Origin: Deltaproteobacteria bacterium
GTDB taxonomy: Bacteria; Desulfobacterota; Dissulfuribacteria; Dissulfuribacterales; UBA3076
NCBI GenBank assembly: GCA_027004315.1
Contig: JALTHV010000162.1
Location: forward strand, 1-10,323
Direction: 5' to 3'
Length of the DNA stretch: 10,323 bases
Shown here piece by piece: positions 1 to 7,119 of this stretch. A program made the position numbers and the translations under genes. Each line of letters starts with the position of its first letter. Within the stretch, counting starts at the first letter, position 1. A model generated the notes under the pieces. The model did no database searches. It had not been told where the DNA came from and saw only the letters and a list, made by a program, of their open reading frames with translations.

Positions 1-80
1 GCATATCGTGACGGCTCATGGCTACGCCTGTTATCGTTACATCCTAATCATAATTCAGCTTATCAGTGATTTTTAATTAA
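1..80. other. Left flank, nothing identified
   Basis: This is ordinary-composition sequence to the left of the first 218-bp element. One + frame stays open from base 2 to a TAA at 74-76, which could be the tail of a gene entering from the left. It is too short and shows no recognisable motif, so no gene is claimed. Its last seven bases, TAATTAA (74-80), are repeated on the far side of the 218-bp element. Confidence 0.3.
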
Positions 81-298
81 CTCAAGTTTCGGAGTTGATA
101 TATCAGCCTGTAATTAAGGACTTTTTTCATGCAACACATGAATTAGTTTTATGTTGCTATATTAAACGTATAATATATTAATAAACTATTACTAATCATT
201 ATATATTCTTATTTAATACTGCAACAAAAAATATAATTTAGCAGACATGGCTATTTTTACTTAATTTTCAAGAGGTTAATCCAAGTCCGAAACTTGGG
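81..298 (+). mobile_element. 218-bp MITE-like element, left copy
   Basis: This is an AT-rich, non-coding element with imperfect terminal inverted repeats. The left end reads CTCAAGTTTCGGAGTTG, and the right end reverse-complements to CCCAAGTTTCGGACTTG, so 15 of 17 positions match. The flanks are TAATTAA at 74-80 and again at 299-305, which fits a 7-bp target duplication, although the motif is AT-rich and nearly palindromic and so could be chance. A copy of identical length and opposite orientation ends the window. There is no ORF inside, so it is a non-autonomous element that would need a transposase from elsewhere. The parent insertion-sequence family was not identified from the ends. Confidence 0.85.
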
Positions 299-361
299 TA
301 ATTAAATAAGGAACACTTCCCTGCAATAAGTAAGAGAGTTGTAATATTGCGCAACTTTATC

Positions 362-392
362 AAAAAAAACAAGAAAGCCCCCCTTATTTCTT
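362..392 (-). terminator. Possible weak intrinsic terminator, leftward
   Basis: Read on the minus strand, AAGAAA (392-387) is followed by a G-rich loop, TTTCTT (376-371) and then a run of eight T (369-362). The stem is only six A/T-rich pairs, so termination would be weak. It lies about 80 bases beyond the stop of the cytochrome-like remnant at 470-562 and could be what is left of that gene's terminator. Confidence 0.3.
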
Positions 393-469
393 CTTAATTG
401 ATGCTATTTGGAGAAGTCTGTCCTGAACACTACTGATGAAAAGGCTGTAACAACTGGTTGCCGATTTCT

Positions 470-562
470 TCATTCCTGGACCCTCTTCCCGTATGGTGCC
501 CGGTCTTTCCGCACCTGCATCGGCTTAGGTATGGCATTCACCGACAGGTAGTAATGGGCCAC
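470..562 (-). pseudogene. C-terminal scrap, possibly of a class I cytochrome c
   Basis: The minus strand encodes about 30 residues beginning VAHYYLSVNAIPKPM, running through RKDRAPYGKR to a TGA at 470-472. The segment V-A-H-Y-Y resembles the last helix of class I c-type cytochromes (the 'vAaYyas' pattern), followed by a basic tail. Directly upstream in frame is a TAA, where the sequence changes to IS66-type mini-element DNA. The rest of the gene, including any CxxCH, has therefore been lost. The resemblance is short and the family call is tentative; it could be the tail of another exported protein. Confidence 0.3.
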
Positions 563-565
563 TTT

Positions 566-658
566 TTAATCCGCACTGAACCCCTTCAAAATGCTACCGC
601 TGGCCAGGGACGTGAACGATTGCAACAGGAGGGAGTGTGATTGGTGTCTTTCGGTTAC
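566..658 (-). mobile_element. Partial IS66-type mini-element (copy 1 of 3)
   Basis: From TTAATCCGCACTGAA through CTGGCCAGGGACGTGAACG and GCAACAGGAGGG to GGTTAC at 653-658, this matches the right half of the complete 171-bp element at 7157-7327. The outer tip differs: 11 extra bases precede GGTTAC. The inner side stops at 566, where unrelated sequence begins. It is a truncated, older copy with no visible target duplication. Confidence 0.7.
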
Positions 659-898
659 GTAGATTGGACCTGCTTATGAAGGGATTACCCTTGTGATCGA
701 GTTTGCTAAGCTTCCTGTATTGCTGGTCAATATCTTATAGAGTAAATTGTAGCCTATTAGGCTTAAAGCTGAAGGATGAAGGTTGAAATCTGAAACCAAA
801 GACCTAAAACCTAAGACTTAATATGAATATTTGTCCCCAACATAAAATCTGGCTGACAGCCTACAGACCAGTAAGCTACATTAAGGGTATTCCAGATA
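659..898. other. Spacer before the cytochrome b gene, with degenerate short repeats
   Basis: No gene is recognised here. Around 770-820 there is a run of near-repeats of the type GCTGAAGGATGAAGG, GTTGAAATCTGAAACC and ACCTAAAACCTAAGAC, a low-complexity pattern common in intergenic DNA of such genomes. A minus-strand frame is open for roughly 45 codons below 737 but shows no recognisable family. No convincing -35/-10 pair was picked out for the downstream gene. Confidence 0.4.
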
Positions 899-1735
899 AT
901 GCTGAAGATTGACCGAGCTGGCGAGCTGGCAATAGCGGCACTCCTGGTCTCTATAGGTTCCGGCTTTATCGTGGCCTATCACTATGATGTGGCAGATCCA
1001 TTTGCATCCAGTGTCGCCATCGAGGCAATCCTCCCGTTCGGTGCCTTCTGGAGGGCCTTGCACTTTTGGGCCAGCCAGGCCTTTTTCCTCTTCCTTATCA
1101 TCCATTCAGGACAGAGCATCGGCGATCTGCCAAAAATCTCCAAGCGGACCTCTGGCCGCAGGCAGTGGATTGTCCTGAGCCTTACCCTCCCCATAGCAAT
1201 TATTACTATATTTACTGGATATGTATTGAGATATGACGGTACAGGACAGGCGGCAGGTAGAATTGCCGAGCACCTCCTGCTGAAAATTCCTATGATCGGT
1301 GACGTATTCGATCGCTTTCTAATGGCGATAACGGACGAGGGTCTGAGCCGCGTCTATCTCGTGCATGTGCTTTTTGCCGCCGTGTTGTGGTGGCTCAGTA
1401 CATGGTACCATACGCGTAGGGTAATCCTGGGACGCAGGGTCTTTTTTGGCCTCTTAATAGGTTCCATTGCCATGGCCATCCTGTTTCATGCCCCAATAGA
1501 CCTGCCGAATAAAAATGTGGGCCTGATACAGGGTCCCTGGTTTTTCCTGGGGATACAGGAACTCTTACGGCATCTTCCACCGCTCGAGGCCGGGATCCTC
1601 TATCCATTGGTGCCAGTGATTGCATTTATGGCGCTACCTTGGATGGGAAAGAGGAAGATACCCCTCTGGATACTGCTGGGATGGCTTGTGACTTACTGTG
1701 GCCTGAGCCTTTCTGAATGGTTGAGAGCAGTCTAA
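899..1735 (+). CDS. Di-haem b-type cytochrome, bc-complex cytochrome b-like membrane protein
   Basis: The product has 278 residues and about seven membrane helices. Helix B carries H55 and H69 (spacing 14). Helix D carries H156 and H171 (spacing 15, the spacing of cytochrome b6 rather than mitochondrial cytochrome b). These four His are the expected axial ligands of two haems b. TGYVLRYDG (106-114) matches the conserved segment after helix C. QGPWFFLGIQELLRHLP (211-227) occupies the place of the PEWY quinol-oxidation motif of subunit IV, altered to GPWF, so the cytochrome b core and a shortened subunit IV-like part are fused. Family knowledge implies quinone/quinol electron transfer across the membrane. 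No Rieske, ferredoxin or cytochrome c partner gene is adjacent. ExtP/ExtQ-type respiratory b cytochromes are an alternative label. The ATG is the first start after an in-frame TAA at 872-874; AAGGG 12 bases upstream is a weak ribosome binding site. Confidence 0.85.
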   Translation: MLKIDRAGELAIAALLVSIGSGFIVAYHYDVADPFASSVAIEAILPFGAFWRALHFWASQAFFLFLIIHSGQSIGDLPKISKRTSGRRQWIVLSLTLPIAIITIFTGYVLRYDGTGQAAGRIAEHLLLKIPMIGDVFDRFLMAITDEGLSRVYLVHVLFAAVLWWLSTWYHTRRVILGRRVFFGLLIGSIAMAILFHAPIDLPNKNVGLIQGPWFFLGIQELLRHLPPLEAGILYPLVPVIAFMALPWMGKRKIPLWILLGWLVTYCGLSLSEWLRAV

Positions 1736-2075
1736 TCCTAGATTATGTACTTCAAACGCTGAATAAAAAAAATCCCGGCCTTCTCCAAAAACTGCTCTAT
1801 CTCCCCTCTAGAATTCCCATCATTCTGCAGAGTTAGTGCCAGTAACAGCAAAAAATGGACGGCTGGTACTGAAATTATAGCACTAGGAATTGGACAATAA
1901 TAGTATATAACTATCTTATTTTCAGTAAAAATTATCAAAATTTGGTTGATAAAATCTCTAAATGACTGCTATAGTGGCTATCAAATCAATTTTGAGAGAC
2001 GGCCATGATACAGAACCAATTACTTCCTATCTCTGAATCGGTAATTGCTCATTTATCTTATTGGTGGATGTTTTT
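1736..2075. other. Intergenic, no gene seen
   Basis: This is AT-rich sequence after the cytochrome b stop. A 66-codon minus-strand frame exists but matches nothing recognisable. No terminator hairpin with a T-run was found directly after the cytochrome b gene. TTGGTGGATG at 2061-2070 is an isolated fragment of the REP-like repeat described next. Confidence 0.35.
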
Positions 2076-2112
2076 TGGTATTGGTGGATGCGCTTCGCTT
2101 ATCCACCCTACA
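2076..2112 (+). repeat. REP-like palindrome, left arm
   Basis: The core GGTGGATGCGCTTCGC then TTATCCACC folds on itself (GGTGGAT pairs with ATCCACC). The whole 37 bases, beginning TGGTATTGGTGGATG, reappear in exact reverse complement at 2246-2282. The 'TAGGGTGGATAAGCGAAGCGCATCCACC' type is a widespread extragenic repeat in Proteobacteria. Orphan TTGGTGGATG or GGTGGATG pieces at 2061, around 2172-2193 and around 2205 show repeated decay of the same unit. Confidence 0.85.
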
Positions 2113-2245
2113 TCTGAAATACAAGGGGATGCGGTTGGTCTTCATGATCTTATCTCACCATGCCCTTTTGGGGTGGATGTGGTATTGGTGGATGTCCGCC
2201 TTTTTTGGTGGATGCTCTGCAGGATACGGAATGCAATGCGTAATG

Positions 2246-2282
2246 TGTAGGGTGGATAAGCGAAGCGCATCCACCAATACCA
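2246..2282 (-). repeat. REP-like palindrome, right arm
   Basis: This is an exact 37-base inverted copy of 2076-2112. It begins two bases beyond the TGA (2285-2287) of the leftward DUF1257 gene, so in that transcript it would fold as a 3' hairpin and may limit read-through or protect the end. The two arms with their 133-base spacer form a BIME-like pair. Confidence 0.85.
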
Positions 2283-2284
2283 TC

Positions 2285-2667
2285 TCAGAAGACTGCCCGC
2301 CTGACGGTGAGGCGGATGGTGTTGTCCTCGTCCTGTTCCTCCACCACCTCAAATCCCTGTTCCTTCATGCGCTCCATCACCGCTTGATAGGCATATCTCT
2401 GCTGGACCTTGTTTAGAAACGCATCTTGGTCAATATTGTGGATGCCGTACCAGTCCGCCACCATCTCATAGGTGTTGCCCTCTTTTCTGAAACCCAGGTC
2501 GTAGCCGGGGTTTCCGGTAGGGATCATTACATCCACCTCTGTCTCCTGCCCCCATAGCCCCTTATGTGGACCTTTCCCTCTCGGGGCTCGTAGCCCAGGT
2601 CGCGCAGGGCCTGCACAATATGGTCCTTTTTAGCCAGTTTCATCTTCATCCTGGTGAAATGAGACAT
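2285..2667 (-). pseudogene. DUF1257 (Ycf35-like) protein, single frameshift
   Basis: The start ATG at 2667 follows AAGGAGGG (2680-2673). The first frame gives MSHFTRMKMKLAKKDHIVQA and LGYEPREGKVHIRGYGG, then shifts. The second frame gives EVDVMIPTGNPGYDLGFRKE, VADWYGI, QQRYAYQAV and GFEVVEE, ending TIRLTVRRAVF. Both halves match DUF1257/Ycf35 (SHFt start, YDiGF, ADWwGv, QQRYAYh, IrLtvrR) in order. The shift is at a run of five C on the + strand (2549-2553). One more base would restore a continuous 127-residue protein, the normal family length. It is therefore either a homopolymer sequencing error or a recent inactivation. The function of the family is not established. The usual DUF2997/ferredoxin/AAA neighbours are absent. 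Confidence 0.85.
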
Positions 2668-2783
2668 ATTGTCCCTCCTTGTGAACTGATTCCTTTCTCA
2701 ATATACAGACCTCGTAAAATTAAGGAAATAGGGGACGTTCTTCACATTTTTATTTCTTCAGAAAGGCTATCTCACCTTCATTT
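2668..2783. other. Spacer upstream of DUF1257 and 3' debris of a REP-associated transposase
   Basis: It contains the ribosome binding site of the DUF1257 gene and the segment GGAAATAGGGGACGTTCTTC (about 2724-2743), a sequence type often found at the 3' end of Y1/REP-associated transposase units. No gene of its own is seen. Confidence 0.35.
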
Positions 2784-2925
2784 ACCTTTACCTGGTTCCT
2801 TTTTTGATCCAGCACATAGCGGATTGAGATGAATGTATCGGGTCAACTCCAGAAGATACGGATCGTCCTCACAAATTATGGACTTGTATCTATTCTGGAA
2901 AAGATAGCCATAGCGTCAGAAGTCG
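2784..2925 (-). pseudogene. REP-associated Y1 (IS200-like) transposase remnant
   Basis: A minus-strand frame reads RYGYLFQNRYKSIICEDDP then YLLELTRYIHLNPLCAG before running out at KKEPGKGK and TGA. The blocks HGHLFQNRYKSI and YIHLNPvRAG are diagnostic of the RAYT branch of Y1 transposases. An in-frame TGA precedes RYGY, and everything upstream, including the HUH motif, is gone. The C-terminal helix-turn-helix is missing as well. It lies immediately downstream of gadB on the same strand and is clearly dead. Confidence 0.8.
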
Positions 2926-2954
2926 CCTCCGGCGCGGGAAAAACAAGAGTTAAT

Positions 2955-4331
2955 TTAATGCCGGAAATGCGTACCGCACTCTTTCCCGCCATAATTGGGA
3001 GAGCTTTCAAAAAAATCAACCGTCCTCTGCACATCGTCCAGCAACATATCTGCCATATCCCGGCTGAAACCCTCCCGCACCACCACACGCAGGACAGCCA
3101 CATCATCGGCATTGGCGGGCATGGTATAAGCCGGTACCTGCCAACCATATTCTCTCAACTTTGCGGACAGATCATAAACCGAATATCTCTTCTCCGTTTT
3201 GAGCCTGAAGGTGAATACCGGGAGCGCGCTGCCGTCACTCAGGAGTTCAAAGGGTCCCATATTGCCGATCTGGCCGGATAAATAGGTAGCCGTGCCGTGC
3301 AGTGTCTCCATGATTCGCGTATATCCCTTCCTGCCCAAACGCAAAAAATTATAATACTGGCCGACTATCTGATTGCCGGGCCTGGAAAAATTAAGAGTAA
3401 AAGTCGGCATGTCTCCGCCCAGATAATCCACGTGAAAAACCAGATTCTCGGGCACCTCTGATCGATCACGCCAAACCGCCCAACCCACGCCAGGATAGAC
3501 CAGGCCGTATTTATGTCCGGACACATTGATGGATTTAACCAGAGGGAGTTGAAAATCCCATTTCAGATCCGGATAGATGAAGGGTGCCACAAAGCCGCCG
3601 CTTGCGGCGTCGACATGCATGGGAATCTCCCATCCGGTTTTGGCATTCAATTTCATCAGGGCCTCGTGAATTTCCTCTACAGGTTCAAACTCTCCGGAAT
3701 AAGTAGTACCGAGAATGGCCATGACCGCAATAGTATTTTCATTGACTGCCCTGACAACCTCTTCAGGCGTAATCACATATCGCCCATGCTCCATCGGTAT
3801 GTACCGGGGCTCGACATCCCAGTACCGACAAAATTTTTCCCATACCACCTGCACATTTGTACCCATGACGATATTGGGCCTGTCCGTCGGCCTTTTCCTG
3901 GCCTTCATCCGCTCACGCCACTTCCATTTCAATGCAAGTCCGGACAGCATGACCGCCTCGCTCGAACCTATGGTGGACACACCGATCCCCTGCCCGGGCG
4001 CATTGAAAAGGTCCAGGATCATATTGACACATCGCCGTTCAATCTCGGCCGTCTGAGGATATTCATCCTTGTCAATCATGTTCTTGTCAAAGCAGGAGGC
4101 CATTAACTGTTCTGCCTCCGGCTCCATCCAGGTGGTCACAAAAGTGGCAAGGTTGAGCCTGGAACTGCCGTCCAACATCAACTCGTCATGGATCAGATTA
4201 TAGGCAGTACGCGGCTCCATCGGCTCATCCGGCAACCGGTTTTTAGGTATGGGTTCGGCCATTACCCTGCCCGCGTAGGCAGGAGCCAGGATTTCCTTTT
4301 CCGACTTATCACTGTTTATCTTTGTAAACAC
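2955..4331 (-). CDS. gadB: Glutamate decarboxylase
   Basis: This is a PLP enzyme converting L-glutamate to GABA and CO2 with uptake of a cytoplasmic proton. It has 458 residues against 466 for E. coli GadB and resembles it throughout. Recognisable blocks are ATFVTTWMEPEA (62-73), IDKDEYPQTAEIERRCVNM (87-105), STIGSSEAVMLSGLALKWKW (119-138), HVDAASGGFVAPF (239-251), the PLP-lysine motif SGHKYG with K274, VDYLGG (301-306), FSRPGNQIVGQYYNFLRLGR (315-334) and GWQVPAYTMP (396-405). The C-terminus is HFRH, aligning with FKHT of E. coli, so the His that caps the active site at neutral pH seems conserved, suggesting acid activation. The start is GTG, 5 bases after AGGAGG, and overlaps the upstream antiporter gene by 16 bases. 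Confidence 0.95.
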   Translation of the reverse strand: MFTKINSDKSEKEILAPAYAGRVMAEPIPKNRLPDEPMEPRTAYNLIHDELMLDGSSRLNLATFVTTWMEPEAEQLMASCFDKNMIDKDEYPQTAEIERRCVNMILDLFNAPGQGIGVSTIGSSEAVMLSGLALKWKWRERMKARKRPTDRPNIVMGTNVQVVWEKFCRYWDVEPRYIPMEHGRYVITPEEVVRAVNENTIAVMAILGTTYSGEFEPVEEIHEALMKLNAKTGWEIPMHVDAASGGFVAPFIYPDLKWDFQLPLVKSINVSGHKYGLVYPGVGWAVWRDRSEVPENLVFHVDYLGGDMPTFTLNFSRPGNQIVGQYYNFLRLGRKGYTRIMETLHGTATYLSGQIGNMGPFELLSDGSALPVFTFRLKTEKRYSVYDLSAKLREYGWQVPAYTMPANADDVAVLRVVVREGFSRDMADMLLDDVQRTVDFFESSPNYGGKECGTHFRH

Positions 4332-5755
4332 CTCTTCCTCCTCTCAGGGACTGTAAGCAGCCATTCCGGACGTTTGAACTTTAATATGACAAACGGCATC
4401 ATGGTCATGACAATGACTGTGGCTGCCATGGCCGTATCGTATCCTGCCACTGAAAATGAGCCGATATCATAAGGTATGAAACCAATCACAAAACAGGCTG
4501 CCATGGTAAGCAGCCCTGTCCCGGCCACTACCCACATGCCGGCATTGCCCCCGGGCACCCTGTATGCCCTGTGCACCGCCGGCTGGGTGTAACGCAGCCT
4601 TATGGCCGAAACAAACATCAGACAATACATTATAGCATAAAGAAGTACGGCGATATCAGTTAAAACCAGAAAGGTAAAATCGACATCTGGCACAAAGATA
4701 AATGAACAGCCGATAACAGAGATCAAAATTGCCTGCAGTAAAAGGAGATTGCGGGGAATACCGTTTTTGTTGGCCTTCTGCCAAAAGGGCGGCAGATTTC
4801 CTTCCTTCCCCGCGGCCCAGAGCCCTTTTATCGGCCCCACGACCCAGGTGCTCACCTGACCGGCCGCGCCAAAGGCCACCAGAAAGGCCGCCAGAGGAAG
4901 AAACCAGGAGACCTTGTAAATCGAACACAACCTGTCAAGAGCTTGCACGGCCCCAGAGATGAGATCGATCTTCGTCCTGGGCATGACAACGGCAATTGCC
5001 AGTCCACCGAGCAGAGTAAAGACAAACCCGGTAATTGCAGCGGTAAAGACAGCGGCCGGATAGGTCTTCTGGACATCCTTCACCTCGTTGGCCACATTTG
5101 CGGACACCTCAATACCGACAAAGCCAAAGATAAAACTCAGAAACATTATCAGGCTCTTTACGCTCTTTAAAGAGGGGACAAGATTGTCAACTGTCATGGA
5201 CAAATCAAGTCGGACCGGATAGCCATCCTTTACATAGAAAAGGCCCCAGATTATCAGCACAAGGGCCGGCAGGAACACCCCAGATGTCACGCAGACAGAA
5301 CTGATCAGACCTGAAAACCTGGTGCCGAACAGATTTGCAAAGGTAGCGGTCCAGTAAACGATCAGAATGACGGCTACGATAAAATATCTGTCGGATGCAA
5401 GGGCCGGATTGACCGCATAGGCAAAAGAGGCTGCGACATACGAGAGGATGGATGTTATCCCGAAGATGCTCTGTACCCATTGGAGCCACACCGCCAGGAA
5501 TCCTGTCCGTTCTCCGAAGGCCGCTCCAACCCAGTGGTAAACCCCGTTTTGGGGCCATCCGGTCGCAAGTTCCGCGGCAACAAGGGCGGCGGGAATCAAA
5601 AAGGCAAAGACCGTGACCGTATTAAAAAACACCATGCGCATGCCGGTCTCCGCCATCATGGGCATGTTCCGCAAGGTCATAAAAAGGGCGGATGTCACGA
5701 ATATGAGCGTGAACAGACCAATTTTATGCTGCGGGCGGGATACGGTATTGTTCAT
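4316..5755 (-). CDS. gadC: Glutamate:GABA antiporter-like APC permease
   Basis: The product is a 479-residue polytopic inner-membrane protein of the APC superfamily (about 12 helices), resembling GadC along its length. Matches include FLIPAALVAAELATGWPQNG (52-71), FGFVGIEVSANVANEV (210-225), GGLAIAVVMP (250-259), STWVVGPIKGLWAAGKEGNL (302-321), NKNGIP (329-334) and YRVPGG (398-403). It most likely exchanges external glutamate for internal GABA, feeding the decarboxylase encoded by the overlapping next gene. It stops about 20 residues after the last helix (KRPEWLLTVPERRKRCLQR), whereas E. coli GadC (511 aa) continues into a C-terminal plug that closes the channel at neutral pH. The ATG at 5755 is 16 bases after the upstream stop, and no good Shine-Dalgarno is visible, so translational coupling is likely. 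Confidence 0.85.
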   Translation of the reverse strand: MNNTVSRPQHKIGLFTLIFVTSALFMTLRNMPMMAETGMRMVFFNTVTVFAFLIPAALVAAELATGWPQNGVYHWVGAAFGERTGFLAVWLQWVQSIFGITSILSYVAASFAYAVNPALASDRYFIVAVILIVYWTATFANLFGTRFSGLISSVCVTSGVFLPALVLIIWGLFYVKDGYPVRLDLSMTVDNLVPSLKSVKSLIMFLSFIFGFVGIEVSANVANEVKDVQKTYPAAVFTAAITGFVFTLLGGLAIAVVMPRTKIDLISGAVQALDRLCSIYKVSWFLPLAAFLVAFGAAGQVSTWVVGPIKGLWAAGKEGNLPPFWQKANKNGIPRNLLLLQAILISVIGCSFIFVPDVDFTFLVLTDIAVLLYAIMYCLMFVSAIRLRYTQPAVHRAYRVPGGNAGMWVVAGTGLLTMAACFVIGFIPYDIGSFSVAGYDTAMAATVIVMTMMPFVILKFKRPEWLLTVPERRKRCLQR

Positions 5756-5771
5756 CGGTAATCGATCACGC

Positions 5772-7067
5772 CTATATCTTTCTGAAGATTAGACGCCTCT
5801 GGCTAAACACCAGCTCGGCCGCTATTACCGCTAAATAAAACCCTCCTATCCAGGTCAATGCCCTGAAATTGGTCTGCCATAGATAGACGAACAGGACCAG
5901 CCAGCATGCCCCGCTTAAGAACAGGCCGGCCAAGGGTATCAGCGGGTTTATATTGACCTGGTCTTTCAGCCTGATTGCCGCCGCATTTATGCTCACGAAA
6001 GTAAGCAGAAAAGTAGAGCTTGCAAAGGAGGATATTATGGTAAGATCCGTGGTATTCACGAAGACGAGTGTCACTGCCGTAATAAAAATGAGACTTACAT
6101 AGGGAATATCTTTGGTCCTTTCTCTGTGAGAAAAGACCCTGGGAAGATCCCTATCCCGGGCCATAACCATACCCAGTCTCGCCGTACCGAAAAGGGTTGC
6201 ATTAATGGCAGAGGCAGTGGAGAGGAGTGCTCCGAGACCGATCAGAGTAAAACCTGCCTGTCCCAGGAAAGGCTTCGCGGCTACCGCAAGGGCGTATTCT
6301 TTATATTTCGTAATGTCTTCCGGTGTCAGGTTTCCCACCGCGACCAGCGAAACCACGACGTATATCAAGGCGGTTATTATCACCGCGATCATAATACCTC
6401 TTGGCAGATCCCTCTCCGGGTTTTTCATCTCGTTCACCGCGTTCGGTATGAGTTCAAAACCCTCATAGGCCACAAAAATCAGGGCGGCGCCCATGAGAAC
6501 GCCGTCGGTCCCCTTGTTCAATACAGGAAAAAGGTCTGCCGGTTTCATAAACACGAGGCCGGCCACGGCGAACAGGCCCAATATGAGCACCTTAATCATC
6601 ACTATTACATCTTCTGTCTCGCCTGCCGCCTGCACCCCATAAAGATTAACCCCAAGGAAAAGCAGGAGGATAAAAGACTCAAGAATGTGATGGATAACCG
6701 TCCCGCCTCCGAGCATGGCTGCCCCATAGACCCCGAAGGTAAAGGCGTACAGGGCCAGGGTCCCGATATAACCTGTAAGAAGAAGCCAACCGCCTATACC
6801 GGCGACGTTTTCTCCTTCAAAGGCGTGTTCAAGGTAGGTAAAACTACCTCCGTCATCCCGGAAGCAAAGACCAAGCCTGGAATAGGAAAATCCGGTGAGA
6901 AGCGCGATCACGGCTCCCAGGCTGAAGGCAATGGGAGCTGCGTGACCGGAGAGTTCAACCGAAAGGCCAAGGACGGAGAAGATGCCCCCTCCGACCATAC
7001 CACCAACGCCGATGGCTATTAATTCCCTGAGCCCCAGTTTTTTGCTGTCTGTTTTTTGCTGACTCAT
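5772..7067 (-). CDS. APC-superfamily amino acid permease
   Basis: The product has 431 residues and about 12 predicted membrane helices. The unwound TM1 substrate motif is GVGGMVGGGIF (20-30), and the TM6 segment VAYEGFELIPNAVNEM with KNPERDLPRG (199-224) is typical of APC amino acid/polyamine carriers. Overall it looks like the YbaT/amino-acid permease group and not a second GadC, as it lacks the GadC blocks TWVVGP and NKNGIP. The substrate cannot be read from the sequence; the operon context favours glutamate or a related amino acid. The ATG at 7067 follows AAGGTG at a spacing of six. It is the first gene of the gad run. The region just upstream (7080-7100) contains a GACCGG/CCGGTC hairpin close to the ribosome binding site and a dead gene carrying a MITE. 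Confidence 0.85.
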   Translation of the reverse strand: MSQQKTDSKKLGLRELIAIGVGGMVGGGIFSVLGLSVELSGHAAPIAFSLGAVIALLTGFSYSRLGLCFRDDGGSFTYLEHAFEGENVAGIGGWLLLTGYIGTLALYAFTFGVYGAAMLGGGTVIHHILESFILLLFLGVNLYGVQAAGETEDVIVMIKVLILGLFAVAGLVFMKPADLFPVLNKGTDGVLMGAALIFVAYEGFELIPNAVNEMKNPERDLPRGIMIAVIITALIYVVVSLVAVGNLTPEDITKYKEYALAVAAKPFLGQAGFTLIGLGALLSTASAINATLFGTARLGMVMARDRDLPRVFSHRERTKDIPYVSLIFITAVTLVFVNTTDLTIISSFASSTFLLTFVSINAAAIRLKDQVNINPLIPLAGLFLSGACWLVLFVYLWQTNFRALTWIGGFYLAVIAAELVFSQRRLIFRKI

Positions 7068-7119
7068 GTAATCACCTTAGACCGGCCGCTCCCCGGTCGG
7101 CAGCGGTCGGTTAAAGAGC

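Noticed and set aside
659..737. Minus-strand open frame reading DIDQQYRKLSKLDHKGNPF
   Set aside because: It is short, has no start and no recognisable family, and it runs into the MITE fragment.
2045..2416. 123-codon + strand frame
   Set aside because: It runs through REP-like repeats and antisense to the DUF1257 gene. Its repeated Trp/Gly stretches come from the repeats.
3513..4106. Long + strand frame of 197 codons
   Set aside because: It is entirely antisense to gadB, has no recognisable motif, and the gadB frame is unambiguous.
4266..4283. CCTGCC-N6-GGCAGG palindrome inside gadB, similar to 8215-8234
   Set aside because: It encodes the LAPAYAGRVMAEP segment, which aligns with the normal N-terminal region of GadB proteins, so a repeat insertion is not needed to explain it.
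6126..7022. 298-codon + strand frame
   Set aside because: It is antisense to the APC permease. The product is Lys/Gly/His-rich without domains, a typical shadow of a membrane protein gene.
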